A program made the translations under genes and the position numbers. Of a stretch of 63,006 nucleotides of DNA, positions 45,232 to 54,980 are shown one piece after another. Source of the stretch: Peptococcaceae bacterium (GTDB lineage Bacteria > Bacillota > Desulfotomaculia > Desulfotomaculales > JACDOK01); NCBI GenBank assembly GCA_017656185.1, contig JACDOK010000012.1:1-63006 (forward strand), in the 5' to 3' direction. Under the pieces are notes generated by a model, which worked only from the letters and a program-made list of their open reading frames with translations, ran no database searches and had not been told where the DNA came from. Position 1 is the first letter of the stretch; the number at the start of each line of letters is the position of its first letter.

Positions 45232-45273
45232 ACCGGTTACTAAAACATTAAAGAGAAGGAAGATTATCCTCGC

Positions 45274-45302
45274 TTGACGAAAAATGGAGCAAGATGTTTA
45301 AT
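45274..45302 (+). promoter_or_regulatory. Possible sigma-A promoter before mobA-mobB
   Basis: TTGACG (45274-45279) and TTTAAT (45297-45302) are 17 bp apart. Transcription would start only a few bases before the mobAB start codon, giving an almost leaderless message, so this may be chance. Confidence 0.35.
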
Positions 45303-45316
45303 GGAGATGGTTGTCT

Positions 45317-46429
45317 ATGGTTCTTCCTGCTTCGGCGGCTATCTTGGCAGGTGGGAAGAGTAAACGCATGCGGGTTCACAAGGCTTTTCTCGAACTCGCC
45401 GGCAAGACTTTGATGGAACGTATTCTCTGGGAATTATCACCCTATTTTCGGGATGTTTTGATTGTGACTAACGATCCTGTGCGTTACCGGCGTTTCGGTA
45501 CAAGGATCGTTAGTGACATATACCCGGATATGGGGCCTTTAAGCGGCATTCATTCGGCACTGGTACACAGTGAACACCGATACGTTTTTGTTGTCGCGTG
45601 TGACCTTCCTTTTGTAAACGGTCTCCTGGTAAAAAGGATGGTTGAGAGTATAGAAGACTATGACTGCGTGGTGCCCAAAATCAATGGCTATACGGAACCT
45701 TTATACGCCGTTTATGCCCGGAGTTGTATTAGGTATATTGAGAATTGCCTCTTGGAGAAAAAACTTAAGGTTTCCGATTTATTTTCACAGGTGCGGGTAA
45801 AGTATATGGAAGAAAAAGATATTTGTAATATTGTAGATCCCAGCACGACTTTTTACAATGTTAATTTCCCGCAAGATTGGGCGCAGGCGTGGAAGATTTT
45901 AAGTAAAAGTGTATCGGAACAAGTTGCTGTGCCAAATATTGCCGAAACAACCCCTCTCTTTGTTACGGTAGTTGGAACTTCTGATTCCGGCAAGACGGCG
46001 CTGGTAACCGGTCTGGTAAAGTATTTTACAGAGCGCGGTTTTAAGGTAGGTACCGTAAAACATTGTCCCCACGGAGCGGATCTCGACAGAGAGGGGAAAG
46101 ATACCTGGCGGCATGCCCATGCGGGAGCTACCATGACAGGATTACTTACCCCGGAAGGTTATGTTATTCAGCGAAAACAGCGGGAAGCGGACCTTGGAGA
46201 TGTATTGGGCCATTTTACCGGTGTTGATCTAGTTCTGGTGGAAGGGTTTAAAAATCAAGATTACCCTAAGATTTTAGTCCATGGCGGTGGTGCCTGGGAA
46301 GGCAGCGTAACGGGTTTGATTGCCGTTGCCGGGACGCCACCTCCCGGGATTACGGCGCCGGTTTTTGACCCTGAAGACTACCGGCAGATAGGGGAAGAAA
46401 TCTTTAAATACCTCGGCCTCGATAAGTAA
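45317..46429 (+). CDS. Fused MobA-MobB molybdopterin guanine dinucleotide synthesis protein
   Basis: Residues 1-195 form MobA, the guanylyltransferase attaching GMP to molybdopterin (LAGGKSKRM, then DMGPLSGI and ACDLPF). Residues 205-370 form MobB, a P-loop GTP-binding partner (GTSDSGKT, then TVKHCPHG and VEGFK). The fusion implies use of molybdenum or tungsten bis-MGD enzymes. TTG 45311 and ATG 45317 are both possible starts; GGAG at 45303 fits the ATG better. It is divergent from sigK. Confidence 0.92.
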   Translation: MVLPASAAILAGGKSKRMRVHKAFLELAGKTLMERILWELSPYFRDVLIVTNDPVRYRRFGTRIVSDIYPDMGPLSGIHSALVHSEHRYVFVVACDLPFVNGLLVKRMVESIEDYDCVVPKINGYTEPLYAVYARSCIRYIENCLLEKKLKVSDLFSQVRVKYMEEKDICNIVDPSTTFYNVNFPQDWAQAWKILSKSVSEQVAVPNIAETTPLFVTVVGTSDSGKTALVTGLVKYFTERGFKVGTVKHCPHGADLDREGKDTWRHAHAGATMTGLLTPEGYVIQRKQREADLGDVLGHFTGVDLVLVEGFKNQDYPKILVHGGGAWEGSVTGLIAVAGTPPPGITAPVFDPEDYRQIGEEIFKYLGLDK

Positions 46430-46443
46430 CAGGGGGATCCAGT

Positions 46444-46968
46444 ATGCGCCTATTTTATCCCAAACTGTATGTAGACTCTCTTTTTGACATCGACCTGGAT
46501 ATACTGCACCGTAATAACATCAAGGGCATTATTCTTGACCTGGATAATACCATAATGGAACGGGGCGCTAATGCCATACCACCGGAGGTTGTTTCCTGGT
46601 TGGAAAGATTACGTCGTAACGGATTTGAACTTAGTATTGTATCTAATAGTCGTACCCGCGAAGCGGCCAAACTGGCCCGCAAGCAAGGTATTCCTGCCAT
46701 TATCCGGGCGGCCAAACCCCGCCGCCGGCCTTTCAAGAAGGCCCTGGCTATGATGGGTACAAAGCCCGGGGAAACCGCCGTGATAGGCGATCAAATCTTC
46801 ACCGACGTGCTGGGAGGTAACCGCTTGGGGATGTTTACTATTCTGGTACGTCCCATGGCAGGCAAGGAGTTTATCGGTACGAGACTTATCACCCGGCAGC
46901 TCGAAAAAGTTTTTCTGCCCAAAATACGTCGTCAATTCAGCCACGAGAGGAGATGCTCCAATGATTAA
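46444..46968 (+). CDS. YqeG family HAD-type phosphatase
   Basis: A 174-residue HAD superfamily protein: nucleophile motif ILDLDNTI, motif II SIVSNS, and the acidic motif GDQIFTDVLGGN. YqeG/PGP1 relatives dephosphorylate phosphatidylglycerophosphate-like substrates. The start has AGGGGG upstream, and the gene overlaps aroE by 8 bp, as often seen (yqeG-aroE neighbours in Firmicutes). Confidence 0.9.
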   Translation: MRLFYPKLYVDSLFDIDLDILHRNNIKGIILDLDNTIMERGANAIPPEVVSWLERLRRNGFELSIVSNSRTREAAKLARKQGIPAIIRAAKPRRRPFKKALAMMGTKPGETAVIGDQIFTDVLGGNRLGMFTILVRPMAGKEFIGTRLITRQLEKVFLPKIRRQFSHERRCSND

Positions 46969-47875
46969 TGCCGACACAAGGTTGGTTGGGCTTCTGGGCA
47001 CTCCCGTGAGGTACTCTTTGTCTCCTGTGATGCAAAACGCGGCTTTCCACGAGCTTGGGCTTAATTACGCATACGTAGCTTTTGATGTTGGCCGCGCCGA
47101 TCTCGCCGTGGCGGTTGGGGGGATCAAGGCCCTCGGTTTGGCCGGCGCTAATGTTACCGTTCCCCACAAGGAAGCTGTGTTTGCCCTCGTGGACGAAGTT
47201 TCCCGGTCGGCTTACCTTACTGGCGCGGTAAATACCATTGTCAACCAGGGTGGCAAGCTAGTTGGTTATAATACGGACGGAGAAGGGTTCATTGCATCTT
47301 TAAAGGAACACAACTTTGATCCCACCGGAAAACAAGCCGTTGTCATCGGTGCCGGGGGTGCATCGCGCGCCGTGTGCACTGCCCTGGGATTGAACGGGAT
47401 GAAGCGGATTGTCTTGGTAAACCGTTCTACGGAACGAGCGGGCAAGATCGCGGCTATCCTGAATGAAATCGGTATGAATACGGCGGTCTATCATTGGGAC
47501 GCATTGGTTTGCCGCGACGATAAGTTGCGGGGAGAGTTCGCGAACGCCGCACTGGTGGTCCAGACGACACCTTTGGGAATGCATCCCCGGGAGGATGAGC
47601 TGGTTCCGGTTCCTCCGGAGTGGTGCTCCGCGGAGCACTTAGTATACGACTTGGTATATAATCCTCCCGAAACGGCTTTGCTGCGGATGGCGCGGCAGGC
47701 AGGGGCCCGGACGGCCAACGGGCTGGGAATGTTGGTCCACCAGGGTGCGGAAGCCTTCAAGCTTTGGACAGGCAAGGATGCGCCTTTGGATGTGATGCGC
47801 GCGGTTGTAAACGGTTATTTTAATTCCAAGGTCACCTGCCGGAAAAACTTCGTGCCTCGTGAGGGTATGAAGTAA
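46961..47875 (+). CDS. aroE: Shikimate dehydrogenase
   Basis: NADPH-dependent reduction of 3-dehydroshikimate. The 304-residue protein has YSLSPVMQNAAF (substrate site), GANVTVPHKE with the catalytic lysine, NTDGEGF and the Rossmann loop VIGAGGASRAV, and the C-terminal GLGMLVHQGAEAF. ATG 46961 follows GAGAGGAG. First gene of a shikimate run. Confidence 0.95.
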   Translation: MINADTRLVGLLGTPVRYSLSPVMQNAAFHELGLNYAYVAFDVGRADLAVAVGGIKALGLAGANVTVPHKEAVFALVDEVSRSAYLTGAVNTIVNQGGKLVGYNTDGEGFIASLKEHNFDPTGKQAVVIGAGGASRAVCTALGLNGMKRIVLVNRSTERAGKIAAILNEIGMNTAVYHWDALVCRDDKLRGEFANAALVVQTTPLGMHPREDELVPVPPEWCSAEHLVYDLVYNPPETALLRMARQAGARTANGLGMLVHQGAEAFKLWTGKDAPLDVMRAVVNGYFNSKVTCRKNFVPREGMK

Positions 47876-47935
47876 CTTTCTCGGGGTAATTGAGTAGTTT
47901 CCATTTTGGTATTTAAGGTAAAGGATGATGTTGCT

Positions 47936-49096
47936 TTGTTACGTTATCTTTCAGCCGGTGAATCACATGGCCGCGCCCTTGTGGCCATAATTGAAGGGCT
48001 GCCCGCCGGTATGCCAATAACCACTGATTACATTAACCGGCAGTTGGCACGCAGGCAGGGTGGTTACGGTCGCGGCAAGAGGATGGCTATCGAAACGGAT
48101 ACCGTTACCATCCTTTCCGGTGTACGGGGAGGATACACGTTAGGAAGCCCTATAGCCCTGCAGATTGAAAACAAGGATTGGGCGAACTGGGAGAAAACGA
48201 TGAGCCCGGAGGAAGGAGTACCCCCTGGTGACCGGGTGGTCAGCAAGCCGCGCCCGGGCCACGCGGATTTGGCCGGAGCCTTGAAGTACGGGCATAAGGA
48301 TATGCGCAATGTTTTGGAACGTGCCAGTGCGCGGGAAACCGCCATCCGTGTTGCTGCCGGCAGTATGGCACGGCGGCTGTTGGAAGAAATGGGCATCGAA
48401 GTGTTTGGTTTTATCAGACGTATTGGGGCCGTAAAAGTGGATGTCGGGGATATGGCGCCGGATATCCTTAAAGCCCGTGCCGCAGCTTCGGAAATGTTAT
48501 GTCCTGATCCGGTCCTGGCTTACCGCATGATGGAAAGCATTGACCATGCCCGGGAGGCCGGTGACAGCCTGGGGGGCGAATTTGAAATCCGGGTAACCGG
48601 CGTACCGCCGGGACTCGGCAGCTACGCACAGTGGGATCGTAAGCTGGATGCCCGGCTGGCGGGCGCTGTTATGAGTATTCAGGCCATCAAGGGAGTTGAA
48701 ATCGGGCTTGGATTTGAGGCAGCGTCACGGTTTGGATCTCAGGTTCAGGACGAAATTTTCTTCGATCCCGGCCGCGGGTTTTACCGGTCCACGAATAATG
48801 CCGGTGGTATCGAAGGGGGCGTCTCCAACGGCGAGACAATTGTGGTAAGGGGTGCTATGAAGCCTATTCCGACTCTACGCCGGGCGCTGCGCAGTGTTGA
48901 TTTTGTGACCAAGGAACCGGTCGAAGCCGCCGTGGAGCGTTCCGATATCTGTGCCGTTCCTGCGGCCTGTGTTATTGGTGAAGCTGTAGTGGCCTGGGAA
49001 GTCGCCTGTGCCTTTCTTGAGAAGTTTGGCGGGGACAGCCTGCAGGAGGTACAGTATAACTACCGGGGATACCTGGCGCGATTGAAAGAGGTGTAA
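47936..49096 (+). CDS. aroC: Chorismate synthase
   Basis: FMN-dependent final step to chorismate. About 386 residues: [10 protein letters not shown] at the N-terminus, RRQGGYGRG, the [10 protein letters not shown] motif, and the C-terminal [12 protein letters not shown] 47936, with AAGGATG about 9 bp upstream, gives the normal N-terminus [12 protein letters not shown]; the longer frame from 47906 adds unconserved residues. Confidence 0.95.
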   Translation: MLRYLSAGESHGRALVAIIEGLPAGMPITTDYINRQLARRQGGYGRGKRMAIETDTVTILSGVRGGYTLGSPIALQIENKDWANWEKTMSPEEGVPPGDRVVSKPRPGHADLAGALKYGHKDMRNVLERASARETAIRVAAGSMARRLLEEMGIEVFGFIRRIGAVKVDVGDMAPDILKARAAASEMLCPDPVLAYRMMESIDHAREAGDSLGGEFEIRVTGVPPGLGSYAQWDRKLDARLAGAVMSIQAIKGVEIGLGFEAASRFGSQVQDEIFFDPGRGFYRSTNNAGGIEGGVSNGETIVVRGAMKPIPTLRRALRSVDFVTKEPVEAAVERSDICAVPAACVIGEAVVAWEVACAFLEKFGGDSLQEVQYNYRGYLARLKEV

Positions 49097-49099
49097 GAC

Positions 49100-49615
49100 C
49101 TGAAAAATATCGTATTAATCGGTTTTATGGGGACCGGCAAAAGTACCGTGGGGCGGCGCTTGGCGAGACACCTGGGTTTAAGGTTCATTGATACTGATGA
49201 AGAGATTGAACGCTTAACGGGCAAGACAATCCAACGCATTTTTCGGGAAGACGGGGAACGCCGGTTTCGTTCCGAAGAAGCACTTTTGTGCCGCCGCGTT
49301 GCTTCTGCCGAAGGCCTGGTTATAGCTACCGGGGGGGGCATGGTGCTCGATCCGGAAAATGTCCGGCTGCTGCGGCGAAACGGTATTCTTATCGGGCTTA
49401 AGGCCCACCCGGACGTTATTTTCCAGCGGGTACGCAGGAAAGAAAACCGTCCTTTATTACAAGGTGATACGGCAGCGCGTATTAAAGAACTATTGAACGC
49501 GCGCCAAGGGGTTTACGATGTGGCTGATGTTACCATAGACACCGGTGATAAATCGCCGGAAGACGTGGTGGATGTCATCCTTGAGTATTTGGAAGGAAGA
49601 TACGCTTTTGGCTAG
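49100..49615 (+). CDS. aroK: Shikimate kinase, probable CTG start
   Basis: Phosphorylates shikimate at the 3-OH. The conserved opening KNIVLIGFMGTGKST needs translation from 49100, whose codon is CTG with GAGGTG 6 bp upstream. The first ATG (49127) would cut off the strand leading into the P-loop GTGKST. The aspartate in FIDTDEEIE, GGGMVL, and the lid RKENRPLL are present. About 171 residues, normal for the family. It overlaps aroB by 8 bp. Confidence 0.9.
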   Translation: MKNIVLIGFMGTGKSTVGRRLARHLGLRFIDTDEEIERLTGKTIQRIFREDGERRFRSEEALLCRRVASAEGLVIATGGGMVLDPENVRLLRRNGILIGLKAHPDVIFQRVRRKENRPLLQGDTAARIKELLNARQGVYDVADVTIDTGDKSPEDVVDVILEYLEGRYAFG

Positions 49616-50687
49616 AGAAGTTACCGTCAATCTTGGTCCACGGAGTTATCCTATCTGTATCGGTGATGCTTTGCTGCCGGAAACTGGCTGGCTGGTATCG
49701 CATGTCCGGCTTACCGGCCGTGTAATGGTGGTTACCAATCCCACGGTAGGAAAATTGTACGGTGAAGTGGTAAGAGGCAGCCTGGAAAAGGCGGGTTTTA
49801 CCGTAGTATGGGCGGAAATTCCTGATGGGGAAGAGTTTAAGACGTTAGATACGGCGTCGTTGCTTTATGATACGGCATTTCAAAATAACCTTGATCGCTG
49901 GAGTGCGGTCATTGCCCTGGGAGGGGGCGTGGTCGGAGATGTGGCCGGGTTTGTGGCTGCGACTTACATGCGGGGTGTTCCGTTTATTCAGGTGCCTACT
50001 ACGCTGCTTGCTCAGGTGGACAGCAGTGTCGGCGGCAAGGTGGCCGTAAATCACCCTAAGGGCAAGAACATCATCGGTGCCTTTTACCAGCCCCGCCTGG
50101 TTATAGCGGATACGGGCACGCTTAAAAGCCTGCCCCCGCGCGAGCTTAAAGCGGGTATGGCCGAAGTGATCAAGTATGGAGTCATCAAGGATGCGGCCTT
50201 TTTTAGCTGGTTGGAAAAAAATTTGGACCGGGTACTGGCCCTGGACAATGCCGCCCTGCAACAGGTAGTGGAGGTTTCCTGCCGCATCAAGGCTGAGGTG
50301 GTAGAAGCCGATGAAACCGAGCAGGGTATGCGCCAGATCCTGAACTTCGGGCATACCGTGGGACATGCCCTCGAAAGCCTGACCAATTACGAAGTCTACC
50401 GGCACGGTGAGGCCGTGGCGATAGGAATGGTAGCCGCAGCCCGCATTGCCGTAGCAATGGGATTATTACCGGCCGAAGAGTTTGAACGCCTTAGAAACCT
50501 CGTGGTAAGGTGCGGGCTGCCGGAAGCCGTGCCTGATGGGATCGATCCTAAATTACTGTGGACCTACCTGCACTGCGATAAGAAAGCCCGTGGTAGGAAG
50601 GTTGTGTTTGTACTGCCCCGGGCGATAGGACAGGTTATCGTTTGTGATAATGTGGTCCCCGAAGTATTCAAGCAAGTAGTGCGATAG
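49608..50687 (+). CDS. aroB: 3-dehydroquinate synthase
   Basis: NAD-dependent cyclisation of DAHP. About 359 residues: the GGGVVGDVAGFVAATYMRG glycine-rich NAD loop, PTTLLAQVDSSVGGKVAVN, and metal-binding histidines in ILNFGHTVGHALE. TTG 49608, lying within aroK, has GGAAGGA at about 10 bp; the longer frame is only aroK in another phase. Confidence 0.95.
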   Translation: MAREVTVNLGPRSYPICIGDALLPETGWLVSHVRLTGRVMVVTNPTVGKLYGEVVRGSLEKAGFTVVWAEIPDGEEFKTLDTASLLYDTAFQNNLDRWSAVIALGGGVVGDVAGFVAATYMRGVPFIQVPTTLLAQVDSSVGGKVAVNHPKGKNIIGAFYQPRLVIADTGTLKSLPPRELKAGMAEVIKYGVIKDAAFFSWLEKNLDRVLALDNAALQQVVEVSCRIKAEVVEADETEQGMRQILNFGHTVGHALESLTNYEVYRHGEAVAIGMVAAARIAVAMGLLPAEEFERLRNLVVRCGLPEAVPDGIDPKLLWTYLHCDKKARGRKVVFVLPRAIGQVIVCDNVVPEVFKQVVR

Positions 50688-50699
50688 GAGCTAGACTAT

Positions 50700-52409
50700 A
50701 TGACCGCAGATTGGGCACCTAAAAAACAGCTTGGCGACTATCTCATTGAGAATAACCTCATAACCGAAGCACAGCTCCAAGAGGCCTTAAAAATCCAAAG
50801 GCAAACCGGCGAGCGCTTGGGGAAAATACTTATAAACCTGGGGTATGTTACAGAACAGGATATTATGGAAGTCCTGGAGTTTCAGTTAGGGATTCCCCAG
50901 GTAGAGCTTTCTAAGTATACCATCGACCCGCTGGTAGTGAAAAGCGTTCCCGAAAAACTCATTCGCCGCTATAAGGCCATTCCGATAAAAAAACAGGGCA
51001 GGCAGTTGACGGTTGCCATGGTGGATCCGCTGAACGTGGTGGCCATTGATGACCTGCGGTTGGCCTCCGGACTTGAAATTATTCCGGTGCTGGGCAGTGA
51101 AAAGGAAATCGACGCTGCCATTCAAAAGTACTTTGCCCTACCTGAACTGGAAAAGGTAGCGGAAGAATTGGGCGGCGTAGAGACATTGCGCCGGGAAGCG
51201 GTAACCCTTGACGACAGCGATGAGGCCCAGGTTGACGAAGGTCCGGTGGTACGCTTGGCTCATTCTCTGATTACCCAGGCCATCCAGGAACAGGCGAGTG
51301 ATATTCATATCGAACCTGAACAAGAACATGTACGGGTTCGTTACCGGATAGACGGTACCCTGCGGGAAATTATGAAACTACCCCGCAAATTCCAATCCCC
51401 GCTGACTTCCCGGATTAAGATCATGGCCGAAATGAATATTGCGGAGAAACGCTTACCGCAGGACGGGCGGATTCAAATAAAGTATCGGGAAAGAGATATT
51501 GACCTGCGGGTGTCATCTATGCCGACCGTATTTGGCGAGAAGATCGTGATTCGCCTGCTGGATAAAAGCCGGGTTCCGTTAAGCCTTGGGGAATTAGGCT
51601 TCAGTAGTCGAAACCTGGAACGGTTTAACAAGATTATCAGGCAGCCTTACGGCATGGTTTTGATAACGGGTCCTACGGGAAGCGGTAAAACCACCACACT
51701 CTACGCGGTACTGAGGGAGCTAAGCAATCCTGAAGTGAACACTGTTACCATCGAGGACCCGGTAGAATATCTGTTAGACGGGATTTCCCAGATCCAGGTT
51801 AACCCTGTGGTAGGGCTGACTTTTGCCCGAGGACTGAGGTCGATCCTGCGGCAGGACCCCGATATTATTATGGTCGGTGAGATCCGCGACCGGGAGACCG
51901 CCGAGATAGCGGTACAGGCCGCCAATACCGGTCACCTGGTATTGTCCACTCTGCATACCAACGATGCGGCAGGGGCTTTAACGAGGTTGACCGATATGGG
52001 CGTTGAGCCGTTCCTAGTGGCGTCAAGCGTACTTGGTGTCGTGGCCCAGCGCTTGGTGCGTGTTATCTGCTCCCGCTGCCGCGAAACGGTTCAGTTATCT
52101 CCTGGAACGCCGGAACATTACTTTATGGGTCTTGACCCTGAGAAACCTATTACGGCATTTTGTGGGAAGGGATGCCGGTTCTGCAATTACACCGGCTTTA
52201 AGGGGCGCACCGCTATTAGCGAGGTGCTTCCTCTTAGCGCCCGTATACGCCAGCTGGTTAACGAGAAGGCGTCTTCCGATCGTATCCGCCGACAGGCCAT
52301 AGATGAAGGGATGATATCGATGCACCGCGATGGGGTGCAGAAAGTACTGGAAGGTATTACGACAGTTCAGGAACTAATGCGGGTATCTCATGCCGATGAA
52401 ACCAATTAA
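50700..52409 (+). CDS. pilB: Type IV pilus assembly ATPase PilB
   Basis: Hexameric motor that extends the pilus. The 569-residue protein has an N-terminal MshEN domain (residues 5-150, LGDYLIENNLITEAQL), the N2 domain with DIHIEP, Walker A GPTGSGKT, the IEDPVEY Asp box, LRQDPDIIMVGEIRD, HLVLSTLHTND, and a zinc tetracysteine (CSRC, then CRFC). First gene of the pilus cluster, starting 12 bp after aroB with a weak ribosome site. Confidence 0.95.
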   Translation: MTADWAPKKQLGDYLIENNLITEAQLQEALKIQRQTGERLGKILINLGYVTEQDIMEVLEFQLGIPQVELSKYTIDPLVVKSVPEKLIRRYKAIPIKKQGRQLTVAMVDPLNVVAIDDLRLASGLEIIPVLGSEKEIDAAIQKYFALPELEKVAEELGGVETLRREAVTLDDSDEAQVDEGPVVRLAHSLITQAIQEQASDIHIEPEQEHVRVRYRIDGTLREIMKLPRKFQSPLTSRIKIMAEMNIAEKRLPQDGRIQIKYRERDIDLRVSSMPTVFGEKIVIRLLDKSRVPLSLGELGFSSRNLERFNKIIRQPYGMVLITGPTGSGKTTTLYAVLRELSNPEVNTVTIEDPVEYLLDGISQIQVNPVVGLTFARGLRSILRQDPDIIMVGEIRDRETAEIAVQAANTGHLVLSTLHTNDAAGALTRLTDMGVEPFLVASSVLGVVAQRLVRVICSRCRETVQLSPGTPEHYFMGLDPEKPITAFCGKGCRFCNYTGFKGRTAISEVLPLSARIRQLVNEKASSDRIRRQAIDEGMISMHRDGVQKVLEGITTVQELMRVSHADETN

Positions 52410-52423
52410 AAGGGGTGTTGTAG

Positions 52424-53512
52424 ATGCCAGCTATTACCGAAATCCTGCGCGTGGCGCGTGATGCGGGGGCTTCGGACGTACACCTGACGGTTGACAGCCC
52501 TCCTTTTTTACGCCTGCACGGTCGCCTTTTACCTTTGGATCGCGCGGTCCGGGAAGGTTGGTTGTCTGTTAATGACACTCTACAGCAGCCACTATCGGAA
52601 GATAAACTATGGCAACTAGCTAGAAAAATGCTGTCTTCCGACCAGTGGAACCGGTTAAAAGAATACGGTGAATGTGACCTGGCTTTTGCCCTGGAGAGCC
52701 TCGGCCGGTTTCGCGTTAACGTATACCGGCAGAGCGGCCGTATTGCCCTTGCTATCAGGTTGCTGCATTCAAGGATTTCGTCTTTTCGCGAGTTGGGGTT
52801 ACCGCCCGTATTGGAACAGCTATCGCGTAAAACCAGGGGCCTGTTGCTTGTCACCGGCCCCACCGGATCCGGCAAGTCCACTACCCTGGCCGCGGTGATC
52901 GACCTTATCAACAGCGAGCGGGACTGCCACATCATTACTCTGGAGGATCCGGTGGAGTATGTCCATCACCACAAGCGTTCCTTAATACACCAGCGCGAAA
53001 TCGGACAGGATTCGCTTTCCTTTGCCAACGCCTTACGGGCGGCCTTGCGGCAGGACCCCGATGTCATCCTGGTCGGTGAGATGCGTGATGTCGAAACCAT
53101 CGGTATTGCCATTACGGCTGCCGAGACCGGGCACCTGGTCCTGGCCACACTGCATACCTCTAGTGCTGCGGAGACCATCGACCGTATTGTAGACGTCTTT
53201 CCGCCCCACCAGCAGCAGCAAATTCGCCTCCAGCTTTCCAATACCCTCCAGGGAGTCGTGGCCCAGCAGCTCATTCCCCGTTCGGACCAAAAAGGACGCG
53301 TGCTGGCTGTTGAGGTCCTGGTAGCCACACCCGCGGTACGCAATCTTATTCGTGAAGGTAAAACTTATCAGATTTTCTCCCAGATTCAGACCGGGAGCCG
53401 CTACGGTATGCAGTCTCTTGACAACGCGCTGCGTGCCCTGTACCAGGCCGGCTTGATTACGCGGGATGAGTTAATTAGCCGGGCCAGTGATGCGGCATTT
53501 GTTCAACGGTAA
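52424..53512 (+). CDS. pilT: Type IV pilus retraction ATPase PilT
   Basis: Motor that depolymerises the pilus, giving twitching motility or DNA uptake. The 362-residue protein lacks the MshEN domain and zinc site of PilB and shows DVHLTVDSPP, Walker A GPTGSGKST, LEDPVEYVH, LRQDPDVILVGEMRD and HLVLATLHTSSA. ATG 52424 follows AAGGGGTG. Presence of both motors indicates a retractile pilus. Confidence 0.94.
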   Translation: MPAITEILRVARDAGASDVHLTVDSPPFLRLHGRLLPLDRAVREGWLSVNDTLQQPLSEDKLWQLARKMLSSDQWNRLKEYGECDLAFALESLGRFRVNVYRQSGRIALAIRLLHSRISSFRELGLPPVLEQLSRKTRGLLLVTGPTGSGKSTTLAAVIDLINSERDCHIITLEDPVEYVHHHKRSLIHQREIGQDSLSFANALRAALRQDPDVILVGEMRDVETIGIAITAAETGHLVLATLHTSSAAETIDRIVDVFPPHQQQQIRLQLSNTLQGVVAQQLIPRSDQKGRVLAVEVLVATPAVRNLIREGKTYQIFSQIQTGSRYGMQSLDNALRALYQAGLITRDELISRASDAAFVQR

Positions 53513-53622
53513 AAAGAAAATTATTCCGTTTTAGGCAGGATTATGGTGAATGCTAAAGAAATATGTCTAGCTGCAGCAACTTTGGTTCTATCGTATCTAT
53601 TTATGGGATAATTACGTGAAGA

Positions 53623-54852
53623 GTGATGCCTATGCCGCTGGTGTTTGGTTATAAAGCCCGCGATGCCCGGGGCCGGCTTGTTAGCGGCTTTGTAGAGGCT
53701 GAAAGTGAGGCGGCTGCCGTCGCGTCACTGCGGGAACGGAATTATTACGTGGTGAATTTGCACGCCGCCCCTGAAAAGCAGCGGGAAACGGACCTAGCTT
53801 CTATATTCCGTAAAAAGGTTTCGGCCCGTGACCTGGCTGTGTTCTGCCGGCAGTTTAGCGCTATGATTAATGCCGGTGTACCGGTACTTCAAAGCATTCA
53901 TATCCTGGCGAAGCAGGCCGAAAACAGGCACTTGCGTTCTGTGCTATCCCAGGTGGCCGAACACCTGGAAAGCGGGTCGAGCTTATCAGAAGCCTTTCGC
54001 TTTTTCCCAAGAGAATTTCCTACGGTATTTACCAGTATGATCGAGGCCGGGGAAGTCGGCGGGGTGCTCGAGGATGTATTATCCCGCCTCGCCGTGCATT
54101 TTGAAAAGGAGCAGAAAATCCGCGACAAAACGGTTTCGGCTTTAACCTATCCGGTTGTTGTACTAGTGGTGGCCGTTATTGCCGTTGCCGTATTGTTGAC
54201 CTTTGTATTGCCGACCTTTGTCGGGGTTTTACAGCAGCTAAGCGTGACTCTGCCCTGGCCGACCCGGGTCACGCTTGGTATCAGCGGTTTTTGCCGGGAG
54301 TACTGGTATCTGGTATTTGGAGTATTAGGGCTCTTTCCACTGCTTTTCCGGATGTTACTCCAAAGCGATGCCGGCCGGGAGTGGTGGGATCGGCTTCTTT
54401 TACGGCTGCCCATCTTTGGAAAGTTAGTGCAGAAGATTATCATTGCCCGCTTCAGCCGGACTCTTGCAACTTTGGTTAGAAGCGGGGTACCGATTATGCA
54501 GGCGCTGGATGTGGTAAGAAAAACGGCGGGTAACGTTGTAGTGGCCAAAGTAATTGAGCAAACGACGGCCAATGTCGGCGAGGGAGGTGAAATCGCCGGG
54601 CTTTTGGAGAAAAGCGGAGTATTCCCCTTGATGGTGGCTAAAATGATCGCAGTAGGTGAAGAAACCGGTGCCCTGGATTCGCTACTGGAGAAAGTGGCGG
54701 ATTTTTACGAGGATGAAGTGGATCACAGCGTTTCACAGCTTTCTTCGATGCTGGAACCCGTAATGGTAATTATCATGGGCGGTATTGTAGGTTTCATTAT
54801 CCTGTCAGTCTTACTGCCGATGTTTGATGTTATCGGGTCGTATGGGGGATAG
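53623..54852 (+). CDS. pilC: Type II secretion/type IV pilus inner membrane protein PilC
   Basis: Platform protein of the pilus machine. About 409 residues with two repeated T2SF domains (residues 70-190 and 275-395), each beginning FCRQFSAMINAGVPVLQ or FSRTLATLVRSGVPIMQ, and three membrane helices. The start may be GTG 53623 or ATG 53632; the latter has GAAGAG at better spacing. 110 bp separate it from pilT; no gene or terminator was seen there. Confidence 0.93.
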   Translation: MMPMPLVFGYKARDARGRLVSGFVEAESEAAAVASLRERNYYVVNLHAAPEKQRETDLASIFRKKVSARDLAVFCRQFSAMINAGVPVLQSIHILAKQAENRHLRSVLSQVAEHLESGSSLSEAFRFFPREFPTVFTSMIEAGEVGGVLEDVLSRLAVHFEKEQKIRDKTVSALTYPVVVLVVAVIAVAVLLTFVLPTFVGVLQQLSVTLPWPTRVTLGISGFCREYWYLVFGVLGLFPLLFRMLLQSDAGREWWDRLLLRLPIFGKLVQKIIIARFSRTLATLVRSGVPIMQALDVVRKTAGNVVVAKVIEQTTANVGEGGEIAGLLEKSGVFPLMVAKMIAVGEETGALDSLLEKVADFYEDEVDHSVSQLSSMLEPVMVIIMGGIVGFIILSVLLPMFDVIGSYGG

Positions 54853-54980
54853 GCGCGGAGTGTGAGGGGTAAGGAGTCAGGAGAAAGCATGAAGCGGGAA
54901 GTAGGAAGCGGGTAGGAGTTAGGAACTGAATATTTGGGGACATAGTTAGTTAACGAATTAATATTGAGGGGGTATCTGGT

